Below are positions 55,705 to 64,000 of a stretch of 64,000 nt of DNA, piece by piece. Below the pieces are notes generated by a model. The model was not told the origin of the DNA and did not search any database. It saw only the letters and a list, made by a program, of their open reading frames with translations. This DNA comes from Bacteroidota bacterium (GTDB lineage Bacteria; Chloroflexota; Anaerolineae; Aggregatilineales; Phototrophicaceae). The stretch's first letter is position 1. Every line of letters starts with the position of its first letter. The stretch covers positions 24,097 to 88,096 of the forward strand of contig JAPUDW010000137.1 of assembly GCA_027492915.1 (NCBI GenBank), read 5' to 3'. Position numbers and translations under genes: made by a program.

Positions 55705-55739
55705 ATGGCTCTCCTTGACTGACGACTAAACAACAAAAA

Positions 55740-55763
55740 GGGCGCACCACCGTGCGCCCCTAC
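55740..55763. repeat. GTAGGG palindrome (GGGCGCAC/GTGCGCCC)
   Basis: 8-bp perfect stem with CACC loop, then CTAC; on the minus strand it reads GTAGGGGCGCAC. It stands 31 bp past the stop of the GH127 gene, so may act as terminator for it. Confidence 0.75.
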
Positions 55764-55793
55764 ATCTAAAGACTATCAACTACTGACTATAGA

Positions 55794-57728
55794 CTAATTC
55801 GCCCGTATCCAGACGCGCATCTCGCCCTCGGCGCGGTTCGCCCACAGGAAGTACGGGATCGCCGTAATCGTCGTCGGCTTCTCGGCAATCGCTTGCGCCG
55901 ACTGGGCTTGATATAACCCGCCCTTCCACGCGGTCGGCTCGGCACGCTGGACTTCGCCCTTAATCACGGTGACACCGCCGAGCAGGTTCGCGTCGAACAC
56001 CGCCGTCAGTTGGGCAGTATTGGGGATCACGACGTTGGCGAGGTTCGCGCCGTTGTCGGCTTCTTCGAGGCAGTACACCACCGGCCCGCGCTGCAAGGCC
56101 ACGTTACCCGCGTCGTGGCGGATTTGCGGATGCGGCAGCACGCGCTCAATCGGCATGGCGAGTTCCAGCGTAATCGCGTCGCCACCCCCCCATTCGCGGT
56201 CGATGACGATGTAACCCTTCACCGGAGCGCCCGTCACCCGTTCACCGTTCACCGAGACGCTGTATTCGCGGCACCACGCCGGAATACGCAGCGCGACTTG
56301 GAAGCGTCCGGCCTGTTCCGGCTCAACCTTGAGGCCAACCGCGCCTTCCCACGGGTAATTCGTTTCCTGTGTGATGTTGACCGCGCGACCGTTGACGTTC
56401 AGCGTGGCGTGGTTAGCAGCGTACAAATGGACGTACAGCGTGTCGCCAGCCGTTGAGTAAATATATTGGCCGACGCTGGCGATAATACGGGCGAGGTTCG
56501 GTGGGCAGCAGGCACAGTCGAACCATTCCGAACGGCGGTAATACTTCTCGCCGATGATGCCGCTCCAATTGCCGTGCGGGGTGACGTTCGGGTAAGCCGC
56601 CAGCGGGTTGGCATAGAAGAAGTCCGAGCCTTCGTGCGAAACACCGCTGATGACGTTGTTGTAGAGTGCCCGTTCCAGCGTGTCGATGTACTTGCTATCG
56701 GGGTCAAGCCGGAACATACGCCACGCCCAGAACACCAGCGCAATCGCCGCGCAGGTTTCGGCATAAGCGGTTTCGTTCGGCAGGTCGTAAGGTACGGTGA
56801 AGCCTTCGTTGGCGTGGGCTGGCCCCAAGCCGCCGGTGATGTACAGGTGATGCTCGTTCAGGTCGTCCCAGATGGCGAGGCAGGCGTTCTTGAGTGCTTC
56901 GTCGTTGGTTTCGAGGGCAATATCCGCCATGCCGGAGTACAGATAGGCCGCGCGTACCGAGTGTCCGGTGGCGATGTCCTGTTCGCGCACAGGTTTATGC
57001 GCCTGACAGTAGCGGTAAGTTTTCGCCCAATACTGCTTGGGGTCTTCGCCGCGTGCTACCGCTTCGAGGTCGAAGTACGACGGCTCTTGGCCGCGTTCGT
57101 CAACAAAGTATTTCGAGAGATTCAAGTAGCGTTCGTTACCGGTGGCATGGTACAGACGCACCAGCGCCAGCTCGACTTCGGGATGCCCATCATAACCACG
57201 CTTTTGTCCTTCGTTGGGGCCAAACAGCGAGTCGATGTAATCGGCATAGCGCGACATCACATCCAGCAGTTTGCGCTTGCCCGTGGCTTCGTAATAAGCC
57301 ACTGCCGCTTCGATCAAATGTCCCGCGTCGTAAAACTCGTGCCAGTCGCGCAGGTTTTTTAGTTTATTCTGGGGTTCGACCGCCGTAAAGAAAATATTCA
57401 GGTAACCGTCCGGCTGCTGCGCCTTCTCGATCAGGTCAATCACATGGTCAGCCACCACTTCCATCTCAGGGTCGGGGTGCGTCATCAGGCTGTAGGCCAT
57501 CGCCTCGATCCACTTGCCGTTGTCCGAGTCCCAAAAAATGTGCGGTTTGGGCTGCCCCGGCTGCCAATCCAGCTTCCACGCATCCACCCGTCCCGTCTTT
57601 TCCATCTGGTGCTGGATGGCGGGGAGGGTATGTTCGCGGTTGGTGGTTTGGCGGTCTGCCCAAAAGCCGCTGTCGATCACCACATCCTTCAAAGAAATCG
57701 TCTTATTTTGGTCTGCACTGCTGGTCAA
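55794..57728 (-). CDS. Glycoside hydrolase family 127 (beta-L-arabinofuranosidase-like)
   Basis: 644-aa cytoplasmic enzyme predicted to cleave L-arabinofuranosyl residues from plant glycans such as hydroxyproline-linked arabinans. It has the all-alpha (alpha/alpha)6 barrel and the DWHEFYDAGHLIEAAVAYYEATG segment, the GH127 zinc cysteines in WFDCACCPPNLAR and the catalytic region with Glu in AYAETCAA. Start is TTG with GAGGATC at ribosome-binding distance. The divergent AraC-type gene is the likely regulator. No signal peptide, so the substrate must be taken up first. Confidence 0.9.
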   Translation of the reverse strand: MTSSADQNKTISLKDVVIDSGFWADRQTTNREHTLPAIQHQMEKTGRVDAWKLDWQPGQPKPHIFWDSDNGKWIEAMAYSLMTHPDPEMEVVADHVIDLIEKAQQPDGYLNIFFTAVEPQNKLKNLRDWHEFYDAGHLIEAAVAYYEATGKRKLLDVMSRYADYIDSLFGPNEGQKRGYDGHPEVELALVRLYHATGNERYLNLSKYFVDERGQEPSYFDLEAVARGEDPKQYWAKTYRYCQAHKPVREQDIATGHSVRAAYLYSGMADIALETNDEALKNACLAIWDDLNEHHLYITGGLGPAHANEGFTVPYDLPNETAYAETCAAIALVFWAWRMFRLDPDSKYIDTLERALYNNVISGVSHEGSDFFYANPLAAYPNVTPHGNWSGIIGEKYYRRSEWFDCACCPPNLARIIASVGQYIYSTAGDTLYVHLYAANHATLNVNGRAVNITQETNYPWEGAVGLKVEPEQAGRFQVALRIPAWCREYSVSVNGERVTGAPVKGYIVIDREWGGGDAITLELAMPIERVLPHPQIRHDAGNVALQRGPVVYCLEEADNGANLANVVIPNTAQLTAVFDANLLGGVTVIKGEVQRAEPTAWKGGLYQAQSAQAIAEKPTTITAIPYFLWANRAEGEMRVWIRAN

Positions 57729-57850
57729 GATGATCCTCTATTCAATATACCGATATTTTTGTGACCTGTAGTTTATGCCAAATTCCCCTTTTTTCGCCAC
57801 CAACGAAGCCGTAAAATGGGAAGATAAAACCGACTTGTTGAGGACAGCCG

Positions 57851-58708
57851 ATGAGCAACCAGCCTAGCATCCTTCACCTGAACATGATTAGCCCGATCAA
57901 AGCGCAGAACGCGGGCTTGTTTGTCTCGCGTGGGCTGGCGCGGCACCCCACCCGCACCATCGACTCGCACGAGTTGATCTTCGTCAAAGAAGGCTGCCTG
58001 AGTATGCATGAGGAAGACCGTGAGTTTGAAGTACACGAGGGGCAAACGCTGCACCTGTGGCCCGGGCGCGTTCACGGCGGCACTAAACCGATGCCCAACG
58101 ACCTGCGCTTTTACTGGGTTCACTTCACGCTGGACGAAAGCACGGCAGACGATCAGTCGGATGCAACCAGCCCTTATATCCCCTTCTTGCGGATGCCCCA
58201 GCACAAAACCATCAATCAGGGCGACCGGATTGAGCGGCTGTTCCGTATTTTCCTTGACGACCAGGAAACCGGTGCGCTCCACGCTTACGCGGCGAACCTG
58301 CTGGTGACGCTGATGCTGGTCGAAGTCGTGCGTTCGCGCGAAGTGGCAACGGTCGAAGACAGCGACCTCAAAACGCTGGCGACGTGGGCGAACACCTATA
58401 TCCGTCTAAACTATGATCGACCGATTACCACGGGGAAAATCGCCTATGAGTTGGGTTACAATCCCGACTATTTAGGCCGCATTTACCGGCAGGTGTACAA
58501 CTGCACGCTGACGGAAGCCATCCAGAAGCGGCGTATCCATGTCGCCTGCCATTACCTGCTGGACAGCGAAATGACGGTCGAGCAGATCGCGGAGAAGTGC
58601 GGCTTCACCGAACCGGATTACTTCCGGCGCATCTTCCGTAGGCATATGGAGATGTCACCCATCACCTACCGCAAGCAGTACGCGCATGTGAAGATCAACA
58701 CGCATTAG
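57851..58708 (+). CDS. AraC-family transcriptional regulator
   Basis: 285-aa regulator. Residues ~20-150 form a cupin-like ligand domain (HELIFVKEGCLSMHEE, LHLWPGRVHGG), and ~185-285 the two AraC helix-turn-helix motifs (YELGYNPDYLGRIYRQVY; AEKCGFTEPDYFRRIFRRH). GAGGA ribosome binding site. The gene diverges from GH127 with a 122-bp shared promoter region, so arabinose or an arabino-oligosaccharide is the probable inducer. Confidence 0.93.
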   Translation: MSNQPSILHLNMISPIKAQNAGLFVSRGLARHPTRTIDSHELIFVKEGCLSMHEEDREFEVHEGQTLHLWPGRVHGGTKPMPNDLRFYWVHFTLDESTADDQSDATSPYIPFLRMPQHKTINQGDRIERLFRIFLDDQETGALHAYAANLLVTLMLVEVVRSREVATVEDSDLKTLATWANTYIRLNYDRPITTGKIAYELGYNPDYLGRIYRQVYNCTLTEAIQKRRIHVACHYLLDSEMTVEQIAEKCGFTEPDYFRRIFRRHMEMSPITYRKQYAHVKINTH

Positions 58709-58787
58709 GGGTGCGGGATTATGTGAGGATGTGTCTTCTATTGAATAGAAAGAGGTATAGATACCTCATATGTTGGCTTACGACAAG

Positions 58788-59285
58788 CTATTTTTCTTTC
58801 CAGTCAGAGGATGGACTATCTAGAAAGCTCAGGATATATCTATTCTTGGTTGTTTTTAGAGTTTGAACATCCTCATATAATCGCCTGACGAACGGGATAT
58901 AGTTATCATTCCCTTCTGCATATAGATAGAAATATATGACAGGGGATGAATTAGGCTGACCGATCAAATCTAGTGCTTGATCTAGAAAAGTCGGCTCTCC
59001 AAGTGTGATTTGATTGAAATACAAACGCCAAAATACGATTTCCGGCTGTTTGCCAAAACGTTCCTGTGCCTCATCCAATACTTCATACATTCGTTCTCCT
59101 GCACGAGTGTAAAATTCGCCTCTGGCATTGGAACCCGGCTGAGAAGAAACCCAATATAAGCAAGCCAGATTTATGAAACTATCTAAAGGAGCATTGCTTT
59201 CCTTGACCACAGCTTCATAAAGATTTGCGGCTTCCTCTAGCTTTTGTTCAACATCCAACTGTATCGCAAGTTCATATTGGCTCAT
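58788..59285 (-). CDS. Helical hypothetical protein, TPR-like
   Basis: 165-aa soluble protein composed of helices. The opening VEQKLEEAANLYEAVVKESNAPLDSFINLACLYW resembles two tetratricopeptide-like helices. No enzymatic motif recognised. Faces the AraC gene convergently and lies before an aminoglycoside-phosphotransferase relic on the same strand. Function unknown. Confidence 0.6.
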   Translation of the reverse strand: MSQYELAIQLDVEQKLEEAANLYEAVVKESNAPLDSFINLACLYWVSSQPGSNARGEFYTRAGERMYEVLDEAQERFGKQPEIVFWRLYFNQITLGEPTFLDQALDLIGQPNSSPVIYFYLYAEGNDNYIPFVRRLYEDVQTLKTTKNRYILSFLDSPSSDWKEK

Positions 59286-59428
59286 CTGAAATTACTCACT
59301 GGAAATGGATTTATTCCTACATCTGCGATTTTACCAATTCTTACATACACCCACACTTGTTCATAGGGATATATCACCTCAGTGTATGCTCTAACATCTG
59401 GCGATTACGACCTTATTCCCGCCTGCCG

Positions 59429-59718
59429 CTACCACAGATCCCGCCACGCGCGAACGCCGTTGAGGTGGTGAGATTGCAGCCATAAGCCCGCTTTGCCAAT
59501 ACGCGGCGACAGGTCGCGGATCATGGCTGTGCCCGCCCACGCATAAAACAGCGGCATGTCGTCCGGCCTCCCACCCGCAGCGCATACGGCTGCCCGTTCC
59601 AAATGACGTGCCAAATCGCGGTGTCCGAGCCGCCGTTAATCGGCTGTACGGCACTGACATCGGTGATGCTTAAGTTGGCAAGTAGGGCGTGGGCATCGAG
59701 TAAATCTTGACCGGACAT
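59429..59718 (-). pseudogene. Aminoglycoside-phosphotransferase family relic
   Basis: Two frames match the two ends of an APH/choline-kinase protein. The upstream frame encodes the N-lobe (ITDVSAVQPINGGSDTAIWHV, then ALRVGGR). In another frame, downstream, come the late residues LFYAWAGTAMIRDLSPRIG and RAWRDLW, followed by TGA/TAG-type stops. The catalytic HGD-x5-N and DFD motifs are missing, so a large internal deletion plus a frameshift has destroyed the gene. The break lies near 59,560-59,590. Confidence 0.72.
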
Positions 59719-59927
59719 AGTGCGCCTTTCGCAGTTGCTTATGGCATTAAATCATAATGGCTTTATACGCTAAAGCAAAGTGAATGGTGGCACTCAGACT
59801 TATGACGGATATTGGTGCCGCACCGATTGACACGCTCAATGAACCCATGCTAAATTGACGCGGATCACCTTGCCTACTGCCATTAGGCAAAGTTACGAGC
59901 AATAGAATGTGTCAATTGGAGTTTAAG

Positions 59928-60437
59928 ATGTTTTCGTTAAAGCAGAAAGCGCATTATGTCCCCGCTGGTGAAGGGGAAGCGCTGTTCGTGGGCGGTGGGT
60001 TAGGCATCACCTACAAAGTGCTCAGTTCATCAGTCGGGGGTTCAGCTTCCGTTGTCGAGCATACCCTACAGCCGAAAGTGCTGGCCGCCCCGCCGCACAA
60101 GCACACCCACGAGGATGAAATATCGTATGTGGCCGAGGGAGTCATTGGCTTTTTGCAGGGGACGGAAGTCGTGGTTGCCAGTGTAGGTGCTTATATCGTC
60201 AAGCCGCGCGGCATCTTCCATACCTTTTGGAATGCGGGAACGGAAACGGCACGGATGATCGAGGTGATCGCCCCCGGCGGCTTCGAAAATTACTTCCGCG
60301 AGCTTGAACCGCTGCTGCCTACCGATGCCCCGCCCGATATGAGCGCCGTGATTGCCCTTGCCAGACGATATGGTTTAGAATTCGCGATGGATCGTGTGCC
60401 GGAGCTGCTGCAAATCTATGGGCTGAAATTGGGTTAG
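59928..60437 (+). CDS. Cupin-domain protein
   Basis: 169-aa small-barrel protein: LAAPPHKHTHEDEISYVAEGVIGFLQGTE is the first cupin motif with metal-ligand His/His/Glu, and IVKPRGIFHTFWNAG holds the second-motif His. ATG at 59928 with GGAG 7 nt upstream was preferred over the ATG at 59907. A TetR gene follows after 17 bp, and cupin/TetR pairs usually mean the regulator controls the enzyme. Likely a dioxygenase or isomerase-like sensor; substrate unknown. Confidence 0.82.
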   Translation: MFSLKQKAHYVPAGEGEALFVGGGLGITYKVLSSSVGGSASVVEHTLQPKVLAAPPHKHTHEDEISYVAEGVIGFLQGTEVVVASVGAYIVKPRGIFHTFWNAGTETARMIEVIAPGGFENYFRELEPLLPTDAPPDMSAVIALARRYGLEFAMDRVPELLQIYGLKLG

Positions 60438-60454
60438 CGACCGATGTGGATTGT

Positions 60455-61108
60455 ATGAACGACCAACCAATACCTATCAGCAAACGGGTACTTACCCCGC
60501 AAGAACGCCGCCAGCGCAACCGCGATGAGATGGTCACAGCGATATTGGATGCTGCGCGGGAAGTCATGCGCGAAGAAGGGGTGTCTGCCCTTAACCTGCA
60601 AGAAGTGGCTCGGCGGGTGGGGCTGCGTGCGCCTTCACTTTATACCTACTTCCCCAGCAAAATTGCTATTTACGAGGCATTGTTTGAATACGGAATGCGT
60701 ATCTACAGCGAGCGTATTGAGGGACTACTAGCGACTTACGGCGGAACATGGGACGGTTTGGAACAGGGCTTGCGAAACTCGATGGAATTCGCCCAAGCAT
60801 ACCCCGAACTCTATCAACTGGTGTTTGAACGCCCTATCCCCGGCTTCGTGCCAAGTCCGGCAGGCAGCGATGAAGGGCGGAAGCTGATTGAACTCACACA
60901 TTCGGCTATCCGGCAGCTTATCGACAGCGGGCAAGCCGCACCTGACCTCTCTATCCAGCAGGCGGTCGATATGTATATCGCCATGATGCAGGGGCTAACC
61001 GCGATGCACATCGCCAACCAGCCGCATGTGCCGATTACCGAAAGTCGCTTCGGCAGCATCATTCCGCAGGCTATCGCCATGTTAAAGGCTGGCTGGAACG
61101 CCCCATAA
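60455..61108 (+). CDS. TetR-family regulator
   Basis: 217-aa repressor. The helix-turn-helix is near residues 30-68: AILDAAREVMREEGVSALNLQEVARRVGLRAPSLYTYFPSK. The C-terminal ligand domain is helical. ATG at 60455 preferred over GTG at 60446. It lies 17 bp after the cupin gene and probably regulates it. A palindrome after the stop also serves the convergent threonine synthase gene. Confidence 0.9.
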   Translation: MNDQPIPISKRVLTPQERRQRNRDEMVTAILDAAREVMREEGVSALNLQEVARRVGLRAPSLYTYFPSKIAIYEALFEYGMRIYSERIEGLLATYGGTWDGLEQGLRNSMEFAQAYPELYQLVFERPIPGFVPSPAGSDEGRKLIELTHSAIRQLIDSGQAAPDLSIQQAVDMYIAMMQGLTAMHIANQPHVPITESRFGSIIPQAIAMLKAGWNAP

Positions 61109-61110
61109 AA

Positions 61111-61134
61111 AGAGCGAAGGCTAACCTTCGCTCT
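61111..61134 (-). terminator. Terminator of the threonine synthase-REC gene
   Basis: AGAGCGAAGG and CCTTCGCTCT form a perfect 10-bp stem over 4 nt. On the minus strand it is followed by TTTTA, so it terminates the thrC-like gene; it also follows the TetR stop. Confidence 0.9.
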
Positions 61135-61163
61135 CCTCAACCTATTCAACACTTACGTCGAGC

Positions 61164-62843
61164 CTAATGCAGCTTGCTTACCAATGACTCGATAAATTCT
61201 TCGTCGATGAAAGAACCTTTTTGCAGCAGCATTTCGATCTGTCCGGTCAGCCGTGCGCGTTCCTTAACCGTCAATTCCTTTGCCGTCACGACCACAATCG
61301 GGATGTCCTTAGTTGACGGGTCGCCCTTCATGGTTTCGATCACCGCGAAACCGTCCACATCCGGCATCATCAGGTCAGTAATCACCATATCGGGGCGAAC
61401 TTCGCGCACCAGTTGGATACCCTGTGCGCCATCTCCCGCGAGGTGAATGTCATAGTTGCCGCGTGCCTGTAAGATGCGCTTGATGAGCCGTGCTGCGTCC
61501 TGATTATCCTCAATGATCACGATGCGCCGGACGTTCGACTCGACCTGTTGCAAGGCCGAGAGCAAGCCTTCTTCCGGCAGCGTAGGCGCGATATGCTGTT
61601 CGGTCAGTTCAACCGAGTGCTGCCATTGGTCGCCGAGGATGTGCTTCTCGACGCTCATGGTGTGGCCGGAGCAGTTGACCACGACAACATCATCCGGCTT
61701 GATGACCTTTTCGCGCACCATGCGGATAAGACCCGCGAAGGTTACGGCGGTCGCCGGTTCCACCGAGATGCCATCCGTCCGCGCGGCAATCAAGGTGGCG
61801 GTAAAGGCTTCTTCGTCGGTAGCCGAGGTGAAGTGACCACCGTACTGCTGCACATAATCGTAGAGCAGTTCGTAGGCGCGTCCGGGGTTGCCGGTCGCCA
61901 GCGTCGCGATAATCGTCTGCGGGTTTTCGATAGGCGTGGCGATGCGCTGCCCACGGTTGTAGGCTTCGACCATCGGCGCGCAGCCTGCTGATTGAATAAG
62001 ACCGAAGGCGGGCATTTTATCGACTAAACCGAAGTTCACCATTTCCTGAAAGCCCTTGCCCACGCCAATCGGCCCCATACCACCGCTGACACCCTGCAAG
62101 AACCAATCGGGAGAACGCCAGCGCTTACCGTTATCCAATTCGTCGCCCAACTGCTCGGCGATCTCGTAAGCGATGGTTTTCATAGCCTCAATCGCCGCCA
62201 CGCTCTTGATGCCGCGATCAAGGAAGATGCCCTTGGTCTTGGCGAAACGGGCAGCCAATTCTTTAGTTTGGTCGTAAGTACCGGTGATCTTGATGACTTC
62301 CGCACCGTACAAGGCGGCCTCTCGCATTTTATCGCCGGGGGTCAGGCTGGGGAAGAACGCCCACACCTTGATCCCTGCGCGGGCGGCATAAGCAGCGTAG
62401 GCAATCGCCACGTTACCGGTGCTGGCAACCACGACTTCATTCACACCCATTTCTTTGAGGGCGGAGATGGCAACTGTCGCCTGACGGTCTTTGAAGCTGC
62501 CGGTCGGCCCCTGTCGTTCGTCTTTGATGTACAGGTTCTTGAGGCCGAGGCTGCCAGCCAGCGCTCGCGACTTCAACAGCGGCGTGCCACCTTCACCCAT
62601 CGTAATGATGTTCGCCGAGTTGAAAATGGGCAGCACCTCGCGATAGCGCCATAGGTTATGATTACGCTGTTTGGTTTCCGCCAACCAATTCTGCACATTG
62701 ATACCACTCAGGTCATAACGCGCTTCGAGCATATTCTCGCCGCAGTTTGGGCAGCCCGTGACCTTCTTATTAAGGGCGGTGCGCGTATGACAGTTAATAC
62801 ATTCCAGTTCAATTTGGTTATGGTCTACACTTGCGAAGTCCAA
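61164..62843 (-). CDS. thrC: Threonine synthase fused to a response-regulator receiver domain
   Basis: 559 aa, two domains. Residues 1-420 form a PLP-dependent threonine synthase: an N-terminal zinc ribbon (C15/C18/C31/C34), GGTPLL, PLP lysine in GSFKDR (K118), GNVAIAYAAYAA, and the glycine loop GVSGGMGPIG. It would turn O-phosphohomoserine into threonine. Residues 438-559 are a complete receiver domain: E445/D446, phospho-acceptor Asp490 in ITDLMMP, T520 and K542. This combination is rare and suggests that threonine synthesis, or a threonine synthase-like enzyme, is set by phosphorelay. TTG start with GGAG 7 nt upstream. Confidence 0.88.
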   Translation of the reverse strand: MDFASVDHNQIELECINCHTRTALNKKVTGCPNCGENMLEARYDLSGINVQNWLAETKQRNHNLWRYREVLPIFNSANIITMGEGGTPLLKSRALAGSLGLKNLYIKDERQGPTGSFKDRQATVAISALKEMGVNEVVVASTGNVAIAYAAYAARAGIKVWAFFPSLTPGDKMREAALYGAEVIKITGTYDQTKELAARFAKTKGIFLDRGIKSVAAIEAMKTIAYEIAEQLGDELDNGKRWRSPDWFLQGVSGGMGPIGVGKGFQEMVNFGLVDKMPAFGLIQSAGCAPMVEAYNRGQRIATPIENPQTIIATLATGNPGRAYELLYDYVQQYGGHFTSATDEEAFTATLIAARTDGISVEPATAVTFAGLIRMVREKVIKPDDVVVVNCSGHTMSVEKHILGDQWQHSVELTEQHIAPTLPEEGLLSALQQVESNVRRIVIIEDNQDAARLIKRILQARGNYDIHLAGDGAQGIQLVREVRPDMVITDLMMPDVDGFAVIETMKGDPSTKDIPIVVVTAKELTVKERARLTGQIEMLLQKGSFIDEEFIESLVSKLH

Positions 62844-63170
62844 CGGTCTACTCCACTACTGGCATCCAATTAGGCAACAGGGATTTTACAGCATTTCACT
62901 ACTGTTACATGAGGTATTTTGATTAGTCTTAATCGTATCACAACAGAATAGAACCATTAACGTAAGGCTTGGTTATGATTCTGTGATACAGCGTTCATTG
63001 AAGTATGCGGAAGGTGGAGAATGACCGGATTTTAGGTGAAATTTATTCATCCCTTACAAGTCCTATGACTCTTCCTATCAGACAAATAGGTGATGTGGTG
63101 GTTATCGATAGTATCAAAATTTACTATATTCAAATTGCAACTGTCTATTACTGTTAGAAAGAATGTAATT

Positions 63171-63389
63171 ATGAGAACTATTTTAAGACCTCCTCATGAT
63201 CATGAATTACATAATTTGCCGAGTGCTGAACTCATGAAGCGCGTAAAACAGTCGTTACACCAATTTCTCCGTTCCGTTAAGCACTGTGAGAATAAAGCCG
63301 ATGCGGCCTTAACCTTTAGGCTTTATGCAACTGAACGCGAAAAGCGGAAAGAGGTTGTCAGTAAACGGCTCAAGAATTATCTTCAGTAA
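63171..63389 (+). CDS. Small basic hypothetical protein
   Basis: 72-aa protein starting MRTILRPPHD and then helical and basic (RVKQSLHQFLRSVKHCENKADAALTF). The ATG at 63171 has AGAAAG upstream; the longer frame to 63090 lacks support. Not recognised. It lies in a 850-bp region otherwise without genes, with AT-rich sequence on both sides (62844-63170 and 63390-63648). Confidence 0.5.
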   Translation: MRTILRPPHDHELHNLPSAELMKRVKQSLHQFLRSVKHCENKADAALTFRLYATEREKRKEVVSKRLKNYLQ

Positions 63390-63648
63390 CATCGAGCAAG
63401 GTATATTTTCGATGAACTGATTTTGCGCTAACAGGGGTTTATAAGGGTTGTTGGGTAATTAAATAGTTTTGTGGTTTATGCTGCATCAGGTTAATGGTGA
63501 TTTACTTATTAAGATGGTAATTGGCAGGTTGCGCCATTCAGCTAACCACCTAACAAGTCCACTAAAAGGGACTTCAAGAATTGAGAAAGCTGCACATTTT
63601 AGCAGTGAATCACCCGAATATACCCCTTAAAACAATGAGTGAACATTA

Positions 63649-63680
63649 GGGTGAGGTTGTTTGTTTGGAGAACCTCACCC
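63649..63680. repeat. GGGTGAGGTT/AACCTCACCC inverted repeat
   Basis: Perfect 10-bp arms with a 12-nt loop, directly downstream of the PHP-domain gene stop. It has no T run, so may be a weak terminator or REP-like element. Confidence 0.6.
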
Positions 63681-63691
63681 CAAGATGATCT

Positions 63692-64000
63692 TTAGGAACG
63701 GGTTTTGGCGGGCGAGAGGCGGCTGGCTGCCGTGGCGATACCGCTCATTTTGCTGCGGATAAGCTGGGGGAACAGTGAAACATAATCCGCGACAGGCCAT
63801 GACGTGCCGCTGACGAGGGTCGCACGGCGGGTAACGGCACTGCGGAAGTCCTCGGCAGTACGCCCAACGAACTGAGTTCTCCCCGTACCAATCGCGTTTA
63901 TCGAGTGTCCGTCACTGTTGCCGACGATGGGCATCCGCAGCTTGGCAGCGAGGCGGCGGGCGAGCAAGTTGTTACCGGGCGTAACAGCACCGGCGTTATG
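63692..64000 (-). CDS. PHP-domain metal-dependent phosphoesterase, truncated at window end
   Basis: C-terminal ~102 residues of a PHP-family hydrolase; the frame is open to base 64,000. It reads HNAGAVTPGNNLLARRLAAKLRMPIVGNSDGH with the metal Asp-x-His of the fourth PHP motif, then GTGRTQF and a short helical tail. Such proteins release phosphate from nucleotides (for example 3',5'-bisphosphate) or act in polymerase proofreading. Full function cannot be judged without the N-terminal part. An inverted repeat lies after the stop. Confidence 0.78.
   Translation of the reverse strand, partial: HNAGAVTPGNNLLARRLAAKLRMPIVGNSDGHSINAIGTGRTQFVGRTAEDFRSAVTRRATLVSGTSWPVADYVSLFPQLIRSKMSGIATAASRLSPAKTRS

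Noticed and set aside
56466..57362. 298-codon frame antisense to GH127
   Set aside because: Shadow of a well-supported gene; protein has no recognisable pattern.

Overview
The window looks like chromosomal DNA of a bacterium, most probably a Chloroflexota (Anaerolineae-type) organism. This is inferred from gene content, not from a marker gene: a very large PAS/GAF histidine kinase, secreted PA14/SH3-like, CAP and GH26 proteins, a bacterial glycerol-1-phosphate dehydrogenase, a stand-alone IolC-type kinase and many one-component regulators. No rRNA, tRNA, CRISPR array, prophage or insertion sequence was recognised. Most genes are ordinary housekeeping or accessory metabolism in short operons. 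Several starts are GTG or TTG with a good ribosome binding site, and several promoters share an extended -10 of the form TGnTACAAT.

Layout. 0-4.7 kb: 5'-truncated PLP decarboxylase, enolase, an XRE regulator with a SorC-like sensor domain, a methyltransferase. 4.7-5.5 kb: two 144-bp direct repeats. 5.5-12.3 kb: two Dpp/Opp-type permeases, a nucleotide-sugar epimerase relative, GH26 hydrolase, DinB-like protein and a secreted protein. 12.4-13.2 kb: non-coding mosaic repeat, with a relative at 55.1-55.7 kb. 13.2-18.0 kb: a minus-strand operon of E2-like, JAB/E2-like, E1-like, a small proline-rich protein and a PCMT-type methyltransferase, then a Nudix gene. This ubiquitin-like conjugation operon is the most interesting item. 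18-31 kb: GT39-like glycosyltransferase, a 47-aa basic protein with its own promoter and terminator, ArsR regulators, CAP protein, IolC-like kinase, TatA, sirtuin, Uma2, Lgt-like protein and creatininase. 30.7-38.1 kb: two sensor kinases. 38.4-42.9 kb: G1P dehydrogenase, GH1-like hydrolase, MerR, VOC. 43-48.9 kb: FtsH, FHA protein, ECF sigma, zinc-finger anti-sigma candidate, TrxB, SDR. 48.9-54.7 kb: PA14 protein, DUF3267 peptidase, DUF4342, carbonic anhydrase, SRPBCC, SWIM, VOC and two membrane proteins. 55.8-64 kb: GH127 with divergent AraC regulator, an APH pseudogene, cupin-TetR pair, a threonine synthase fused to a response-regulator receiver domain, and a PHP-domain gene cut by the window end.

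How genes work together. The 17,997-13,906 operon carries the enzyme set of a ubiquitin-like pathway (activation, conjugation, removal) but no recognisable ubiquitin-like modifier, so the modifier or target is open. GH26, GH1-like, GH127/AraC, IolC and the permeases suggest use of plant polysaccharides and sugars or oligopeptides. FHA-sigma-anti-sigma genes upstream of trxB suggest a stress or redox regulon. Small palindromes beginning GTAGGG recur between genes, and some double as terminators.
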